A program made the position numbers and the translations under genes. Shown piece by piece: positions 8,101 to 13,327 of a DNA stretch of 13,327 nt. Source of the stretch: Planctomycetaceae bacterium (lineage in GTDB: Bacteria > Planctomycetota > Planctomycetia > Planctomycetales > Planctomycetaceae). The notes under the pieces were generated by a model that saw only the letters and a program-made list of their open reading frames with translations, did no database searches and was not told the DNA's origin. The DNA is taken from assembly GCA_003445035.1 (NCBI GenBank), contig DLVV01000145.1:1-13327 (forward strand). Direction: 5' to 3'. Position 1 is the stretch's first letter. Every line of letters starts with the position of its first letter.

Positions 8101-8797
8101 CGTTGACCTGGACTCCACAGGACCACTCCTGGTTCTCGAATTGCGGGGTCACGTGCCCACCGATTCTCCACCACGGGCCCACGCGGACAGGGTCCTGGAA
8201 CCGCACCCGCGACGGGATCTCGTTCTTCGCGCCCCGCTTGCGGACGGCAAAGACCCGGACCGTACCGTCCCCGGGTGGCTTGCCATCGGGCAGACGGACG
8301 TAGAGGGTCAGAAAGTGGCCACGGAAATCGGGGGCCGCGTAGCTGGGCAGCTTGATCGGAGCGTGCAGCCACTGGCCCTCCCCGCTGAGCTCCAGGCAAG
8401 CCTTGCCGTGAATCCCGCCGGCCCGCGGCGTCACCTTCAGCTTCCCGAGACTCGCCCATCTCGACGCAAGAGCTTGCGCGGGAGCCTCGAACGACGAATG
8501 CGCCAGGAGATTCGTCGCGCCACTTTCGGAGAGGTAACCCACCAGCGACATGCCGCCGGCATCGGTCTTTCGCTGAAACCGCGGTGTGTTGGCACCGACC
8601 CCGTGAATCCGGCCATCGGGTCCGATCATCGTCGCCAGGCTCGGACGCTGGAACGCCGAACCGGGCGGCAGCAACCTGGCCGACTCGAACCTCAGGTCCA
8701 CCAGCGGCTTGGCAGGCTCGGCCGCCTGTCCCGCCACCACGCACGCCACCACGCACGCCACCAGCCCTCCACTGAACCTGCCGAACAAGTTGTGCAT
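5117..8797 (-). CDS. Giant exported multidomain protein: CBM-like, LamG, FlgD-type Ig and NHL beta-propeller, 1226 aa
   Basis: Residues 1-26 form an export signal that can be read as a lipoprotein signal (LVAC at 12-15, VVAC at 16-19) or a Sec signal (cut near GQAA at 23-26). Residues about 95-245 look like a carbohydrate-binding-type jelly roll, closed by the DAIQLE...SSYIPTATGPAGRASE pattern (238-269) that commonly leads into LamG-like domains. LamG/concanavalin-like domain: about 270-425. FlgD-type Ig fold: about 458-520, with DATGRLVRTLWEA (477-489) and a PPGRYQLRML end. From about 550 onward there are propeller repeats; NHL-like blades are clearest at 711-830 (RPAGLAVDGSGRLL; YAPTGVAAATDGSVYVSE). 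Blade-like repeats appear to continue to about 1210. An EF-hand-like loop, DRNGDGLASEAE, sits at 963-974. There is no obvious catalytic motif, so it is most likely an adhesive, scaffold or ligand-sensing surface protein. GAGAGG 10 bases upstream supports the ATG. It is transcribed divergently from the RraA-like gene. Confidence 0.85.
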   Translation of the reverse strand: MHNLFGRFSGGLVACVVACVVAGQAAEPAKPLVDLRFESARLLPPGSAFQRPSLATMIGPDGRIHGVGANTPRFQRKTDAGGMSLVGYLSESGATNLLAHSSFEAPAQALASRWASLGKLKVTPRAGGIHGKACLELSGEGQWLHAPIKLPSYAAPDFRGHFLTLYVRLPDGKPPGDGTVRVFAVRKRGAKNEIPSRVRFQDPVRVGPWWRIGGHVTPQFENQEWSCGVQVNGTVLVDAIQLERRPLNGCEAPSSYIPTATGPAGRASELLTLVPETLKWPKKEGTLVVWLRTGSPVHNGSTIALRQDYKLGDQSQSLSIMHNGGGLDVVGPIGGNRTPRLVRPDHWTQAVLTWKDGRGWTFIDGVQNDRGGPEGYQVRADFGSPVNRLAIGAQLANYAHLAGYVARVQLFGTAWDHDTAWDRYETDVAAAGGDVMALVKPVRPKPPTPRPMIPRKFWVKTVVDLPTAAPTSAVVYDATGRLVRTLWEAKPLKAGKAEITWDTGNDAGKRVPPGRYQLRMLQAPGVNARYVATPGNGRVPQRPAPDEVAGVHGLTPRGVSVDRRGDVYLLGRGHGVGAQKYSAAGHLLWTHAPLDSSDAPTACAIDGETLFVAGQHLYRIDARTGQTIRRPDGGWRAFLGENSGTVAPDRPRAELAGVREAMIDGTVLGGTMTRGVAVRGDEVFVSCWAQDQVRVLHRVSLEQLSTLPLPRPAGLAVDGSGRLLAISGRDLVVREGTSWRVLIPRVARRPFALAVAADGHLLVSDMGEPCRVLEYTPAGRLVRSYGQPGELPGKIRTDRLYAPTGVAAATDGSVYVSEFLLNRLLKLDRSHAVAWALYGGAYIENASLLSDDPTVVHAMDGYGIGALYEYKLDLDTGRWSPRKWWWLGHSHPTREVRGFMIHGQHTHTIGGHRYLFSCHKTIRIYRIDGDRLVPVARVGSRLRFYDKNGKLVSSKTAFPVWVDRNGDGLASEAEVEEVPLGEVGQGRRFPVEPHIGFSHDAEVDRRGTVYWGNFALPLQKIDQRGVPHYTWKTASVVGPDFKPLANKMLEGVAADEQGRRYFDMFYKDDSLRQPGIGHWPRRVIRCDVSCYDKTGRKIWSVGHKAKGLPEPGGIHQPSCIRYEGDWVFVGDEAGMVHIWSRDGLYVASLLDNIYVGNRRGQARQRGYLLPMEVTIGEFWSLDVIRQRGSGRYFLAGQSHEFGEHVRVYEIRGLGDVKRVRADVTVK
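8733..8763 (-). repeat. 12-bp tandem repeat (about 2.6 copies) inside the signal-peptide coding region
   Basis: On the plus strand GCCACCACGCAC occurs at 8733-8744 and 8745-8756, with a further partial copy, GCCACCA, to 8763. Being 12 bp long it keeps frame and duplicates the four residues A-C-V-V, so residues 13-22 of the giant protein read VACVVACVVA. A slippage origin is likely. Confidence 0.9.
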
Positions 8798-8867
8798 TGC
8801 CTGATGTCCTCTCGGGAACGCGATCCGACAGAAGAGAGTCCGACCACCCTGCCGGTAGGCGGCTGTG

Positions 8868-8895
8868 TTGTCTTCCGTGGCCCTGCGATTATTCT
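8868..8895 (+). promoter_or_regulatory. Candidate promoter for the RraA-like gene; overlapping opposite -10 for the giant gene
   Basis: TTGTCT (8868-8873), 16 bases, TATTCT (8890-8895) gives 4/6 matches to each hexamer, with predicted transcription start about 8902, just before the tandem repeat. On the opposite strand TAGAAT (plus 8891-8896) or AATAAT (plus 8888-8893) would be a good -10 (5/6) for the giant gene, but no recognisable -35 lies behind it. There the -35 region would fall in the 16-bp tandem repeat. The two divergent promoters may therefore overlap. Confidence 0.38.
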
Positions 8896-8905
8896 ACGGT
8901 TCCCT

Positions 8906-8937
8906 TGTACGACGAACTAACTGTACGACGAACTAAC
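8906..8937. repeat. Perfect 16-bp tandem direct repeat in the divergent regulatory region
   Basis: TGTACGACGAACTAAC occurs twice head to tail with no mismatch and no spacer (8906-8921, 8922-8937). It ends one base before the GAGG ribosome binding site of the RraA-like gene. In the other direction it lies just behind the candidate -10 of the giant gene. It is non-coding in both annotated genes. It could be a tandem operator or a recent slippage duplication. Confidence 0.9.
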
Positions 8938-8941
8938 GAGG
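8938..8941 (+). promoter_or_regulatory. Ribosome binding site of the RraA-like gene, favouring the second ATG
   Basis: GAGG at 8938-8941 abuts the tandem repeat. Two ATG codons follow directly, at 8945 (3-base spacing) and 8948 (6-base spacing). The second has the more usual spacing and is used here; the difference is one residue. Confidence 0.5.
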
Positions 8942-8947
8942 CGAATG

Positions 8948-9694
8948 ATGAACGATGCATCGGTCGAGCCGCTGGCTGAAGTGGCGGAACGCACCTGGGG
9001 ACTGCTCGAACAACCCAGCACGGCCACCCTGGCCACGGTACTGGCCAAACACGGTCTGTGGAATGTCTTCGTCACCGGTTCGCGACCGCTATCACCGGGC
9101 CGCCGGATGGTCGGCCAGGCCTACACCCTGCGGTACCTGCCGGCCCGCGAAGACCTGGACCACAACCTGGTCTTTGACAACTCGAAGGACCCGCAGCGGC
9201 TGGCGATCGAATCGGTCGGACCCCGCGACGTGCTGGTGATTGACGCCCGGGGTGACCAGCGGGCCGGGACGATGGGCAACATCCTGGCCACGCGAATGGT
9301 GGCACGCGGAGCGGCGGGAATCGTCACCGACGGCTGTTACCGGGACTCACCGGCGATCGCCGAAATGGACATCCCGGCCTACGCCGGCTCGCCCCACGCG
9401 GCCACCAACAAGACGATCCACCATCCGGTCGACTGCCAGTTGCCGGTGGCCTGCGGAGGCGTCGCGGTGTTCCCAGGCGACATTCTGGTCGGCGACGACG
9501 AGGGCGTGGTCGTGATCCCGCGTCACCTGGCCGACGAGGTGGCACTGGCCGCCGCCTGCCAGGAGCACAAGGAGGACTTCATCCTCTCGAAAATCCAGGG
9601 TGGCGCCCCGCTGTCGGGCACCTACCCCGCCAACGAATCGACTGACGCCGAATACGAGGCGTACTGTCGTGACAACCCGCTGCCCGGCGAGTGA
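8948..9694 (+). CDS. RraA-family (HMG/CHA aldolase fold) protein, 248 aa
   Basis: This is a cytoplasmic RraA-like protein (PF03737). The fold signature is clear: GNILATRMVARGAAGIVTDG (110-129), then CYRD with Arg132-Asp133, then a PGDILVGDDEGVVVIP block (176-191). The C-terminal helix and the GGAPLSGTYP tail (218-227) are typical of the enzyme-like subgroup. In characterised HMG/CHA aldolases (divalent-metal retro-aldolases and oxaloacetate decarboxylases), a D-X20-R-D motif supplies the active site. Here the spacing and R-D are kept, but the first Asp is Asn111. It is therefore either an altered aldolase or decarboxylase or a catalytically weak relative. A role as a regulator of RNase E (true RraA) is less likely given the extra N- and C-terminal length. 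It has no export signal, so it is one of only two non-exported products here. It ends 12 bp from the convergent esterase gene. A candidate promoter and the 16-bp repeats lie upstream. Confidence 0.88.
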   Translation: MNDASVEPLAEVAERTWGLLEQPSTATLATVLAKHGLWNVFVTGSRPLSPGRRMVGQAYTLRYLPAREDLDHNLVFDNSKDPQRLAIESVGPRDVLVIDARGDQRAGTMGNILATRMVARGAAGIVTDGCYRDSPAIAEMDIPAYAGSPHAATNKTIHHPVDCQLPVACGGVAVFPGDILVGDDEGVVVIPRHLADEVALAAACQEHKEDFILSKIQGGAPLSGTYPANESTDAEYEAYCRDNPLPGE

Positions 9695-9706
9695 CCTCGG
9701 CGACGC

Positions 9707-10839
9707 CTACCGCGGCTGACGACGACGGGCCGTCCTGCTGAGGACCTGGTCGCTCGGCAGCGAACCTCGACCGTAGAGATGGAACTCCAGAAACTCGCGG
9801 ACCCGTGCCTCGACGGCCCGTCCCCGGACTCCGTGACCACCCCCCTTGACGGTCACCAGCGCCACCGGCACGGCGGCCTTCTTCAGTGCAGCCTGCAGCA
9901 GCTGCGACTGCGGAAAAATCACGACATCGTCGCGGTCCCCGTGGACAATCAGGAACGGGGCATCCCGGGAATCGACATACGTCAACGGCGACGCGTGGCG
10001 ACAACGATCGGCGTGCTGCTGGATGGCCCCTCCCACCAACAGGCTTTCCGGGGACCTTGCCGCATTGTGATCGATTTTTCCGGGTTGGTCGTTCATCTTC
10101 AGGAAGTCCGTCGGGCCGAAGAAATCCACGACCGCCGCGACGCGACTGTCGAATTTCTCGTGTGGTCCCAGGCGGCCCTGCAGGTCCACGACACCGCCAC
10201 TGACCCCCAGCATCGAAACCAGGTGGCCGCCGGCCGAGGACCCGAAGACGGCGATGCGATCCGGATCGAAACGGTATTTTTTCGCGTGCGCCTTCAGCCA
10301 GCGGACGGCCGCCTTGCAGTCATGGATCTGCGCCGGCCAACTGGCTTCTCCCGTCAGGCGGTAACCGATCGAGACACCGACATAACGCCCGCTAGCCACC
10401 AGGCCCGAGACACGCGGCAGACCGCTCGACTTGTCACCCCCCCGCCAGCCGCCCCCGTGAACATAGGCGACCACCGGCAACGGCTTCCGGCCAACGGGGT
10501 TCTCCGGAAGCAGCAGGTCCAGGCGATGGCGAGGGTTGCGGTCACCCACGTAATCCTGGTCGGCCACCAGGCGGACGCCCGCGGGCAACTTCGCGGGCCG
10601 CTTCCGCGCCCCACCTCGCAGAAACGCCGCGTGTTCCTTCAACGAGATGAACCCGTTGCGGTCCCGGTCGACTCGCGAGAAATTCCGCCGCGCCGCCGCG
10701 GGCAGCTCCTGGCGCGTGAGCCTGCCGTCGTTGTTCCGATCCCATTTCCTGAACAGCTCCGCTGCGCGGTCCTCCGCGACCGCGGTCCCCTGCAGTCCCA
10801 GGATCACCAGCAGCAGACAGCCGGAGCGTAGCAGCGTTC

Positions 10840-10843
<4 letters not shown>
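9707..10843 (-). CDS. Secreted EF-hand plus BD-FAE-type alpha/beta hydrolase (esterase), 378 aa
   Basis: Sec signal peptide about 1-23 (cut after TAVA). Two complete 12-residue EF-hand loops follow: DRNNDGRLTRQE (35-46) and DRDRNGFISLKE (59-70). A hydrolase domain begins near residue 88, with HGGGW oxyanion motif (129-133), GSSAG nucleophile elbow (201-205, Ser203), HGDRDD acid (Asp305 likely), and His337 in GGGHG. This matches the BD-FAE / COG0657 esterase-lipase group, whose members often deacylate sugars or feruloyl/acetyl esters; the actual substrate is unknown. The frame is open to 10876, but the ATG at 10843 is chosen because it starts the signal peptide, has GGAG (plus 10851-10854) at 7-base spacing, and overlaps the upstream peptidase stop as ATGA (10840-10843). 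This implies translational coupling. The EF-hands suggest calcium-dependent stability or binding outside the cell. Confidence 0.9.
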
Positions 10844-13098
<2,255 letters not shown>

Positions 13099-13118
13099 CA
13101 CGAAGTGCCTCGATCAGG

Positions 13119-13148
13119 TTGACGGCCACAGAAGCCGGGCCGAATATT
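13119..13148 (+). promoter_or_regulatory. Candidate promoter for the partial exported protein at 13229
   Basis: TTGACG (13119-13124, 5/6 match), 18 bases, AATATT (13143-13148, 4/6). Transcription would start near 13155, giving a leader of about 75 bases. I found no convincing minus-strand promoter for the S9 peptidase in this 130-bp divergent gap (13099-13228). Confidence 0.35.
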
Positions 13149-13228
13149 GTGGCTGGGAAACAACAGGTTCCTCAAGTGAGACGTCTGAAGAGACCCCGGA
13201 CACCAAGCCATCTGACGAGAGACAGTCG

Positions 13229-13327
13229 ATGACCGCACCTGGAACTGTCGAGATGGCGAGGACATTGGGTCTGCTGTGGTCCTACCTGCTCGTGGTCACT
13301 GGCCCCGTCCTGGCCGCCCCTGCCCCT
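13229..13327 (+). CDS. Start of an exported protein, signal peptide only (partial)
   Basis: From the ATG at 13229 the frame is open for 33 codons to the window edge. The translation has a short N-region with one Arg (residue 11), a hydrophobic core LGLLWSYLLVVTG (13-25) and an Ala/Pro cleavage region VLAAPAP (27-33), which is a textbook Sec signal peptide. GAGAGAC about 6-8 bases upstream could serve as ribosome binding site. An alternative ATG at 13253 gives a shorter signal peptide, but it lacks a spaced ribosome site. The mature protein is outside the window, so its function is unknown. It is divergent from the S9 peptidase and has a candidate promoter at 13119-13148. Confidence 0.65.
   Translation, partial: MTAPGTVEMARTLGLLWSYLLVVTGPVLAAPAP

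Noticed and set aside
5387..8920. Long plus-strand frames (5387-7648, 7760-8920) opposite the giant gene
   Set aside because: These are antisense shadows without recognisable domains. The minus-strand product has ordered domains and a signal peptide.
9779..10831. 350-codon plus-strand frame opposite the EF-hand esterase
   Set aside because: The opposite strand encodes intact EF-hands and a catalytic triad, and the plus frame has shadow-like composition.

Overview
The window looks like a piece of a GC-rich Planctomycetota chromosome. The evidence is a twin-arginine-exported DUF1501 protein, several large secreted alpha/beta hydrolases of types that are expanded in planctomycetes, an EF-hand/esterase fusion, and a 1226-residue exported LamG/FlgD-Ig/NHL-propeller protein. 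Assignment below phylum level is not possible from the sequence alone. I saw no rRNA, tRNA, CRISPR array, transposase or phage gene, and no clear sign of recent transfer.

Layout, left to right. (1) Positions 1-2303, minus strand: a large secreted serine hydrolase (285-2303) is followed after 59 bp by the start of a second secreted protein (1-225, cut by the window edge) that resembles the N-terminus of planctomycete acetylxylan-esterase-like hydrolases. They are probably co-transcribed. (2) Positions 2304-2489: divergent promoter space. (3) Positions 2490-5100, plus strand: an AI-2E/PerM-family membrane transporter, then a DUF1501 protein with its own candidate promoter. (4) Positions 5117-8797, minus strand: the giant multidomain surface or secreted protein, convergent with DUF1501. 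(5) Positions 8798-8947: a compact divergent intergenic region with a candidate promoter and a perfect 16-bp tandem repeat. (6) Positions 8948-9694, plus strand: an RraA/HMG-CHA-aldolase-fold protein whose D-X20-R-D motif carries Asn in place of the first Asp. (7) Positions 9707-13098, minus strand: a two-gene operon, an S9 (DPP-IV-like) peptidase followed by an EF-hand plus BD-FAE-type esterase, joined by an ATGA stop/start overlap. (8) Positions 13099-13228: a second divergent promoter region. It leads to the start of another exported protein on the plus strand (13229 to the window end).

At least six of the eight genes encode proteins with export signals, and four of those appear to be secreted or periplasmic alpha/beta hydrolases (two esterase-like, one peptidase/esterase, one S9 peptidase). 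The neighbourhood therefore looks like extracytoplasmic degradation of polymers (acylated polysaccharide and peptide), plus a carbohydrate- or matrix-binding surface protein. That joint role is inference; no glycoside hydrolase or sulfatase is visible. Calcium appears as a recurring theme through two complete EF-hand loops in the esterase and one EF-hand-like loop in the giant protein. The points most worth a second look are the tandem repeat at 8906-8937, the duplicated lipobox in the giant protein's signal peptide, the D-to-N change in the RraA-like protein, and the architecture of the giant protein.
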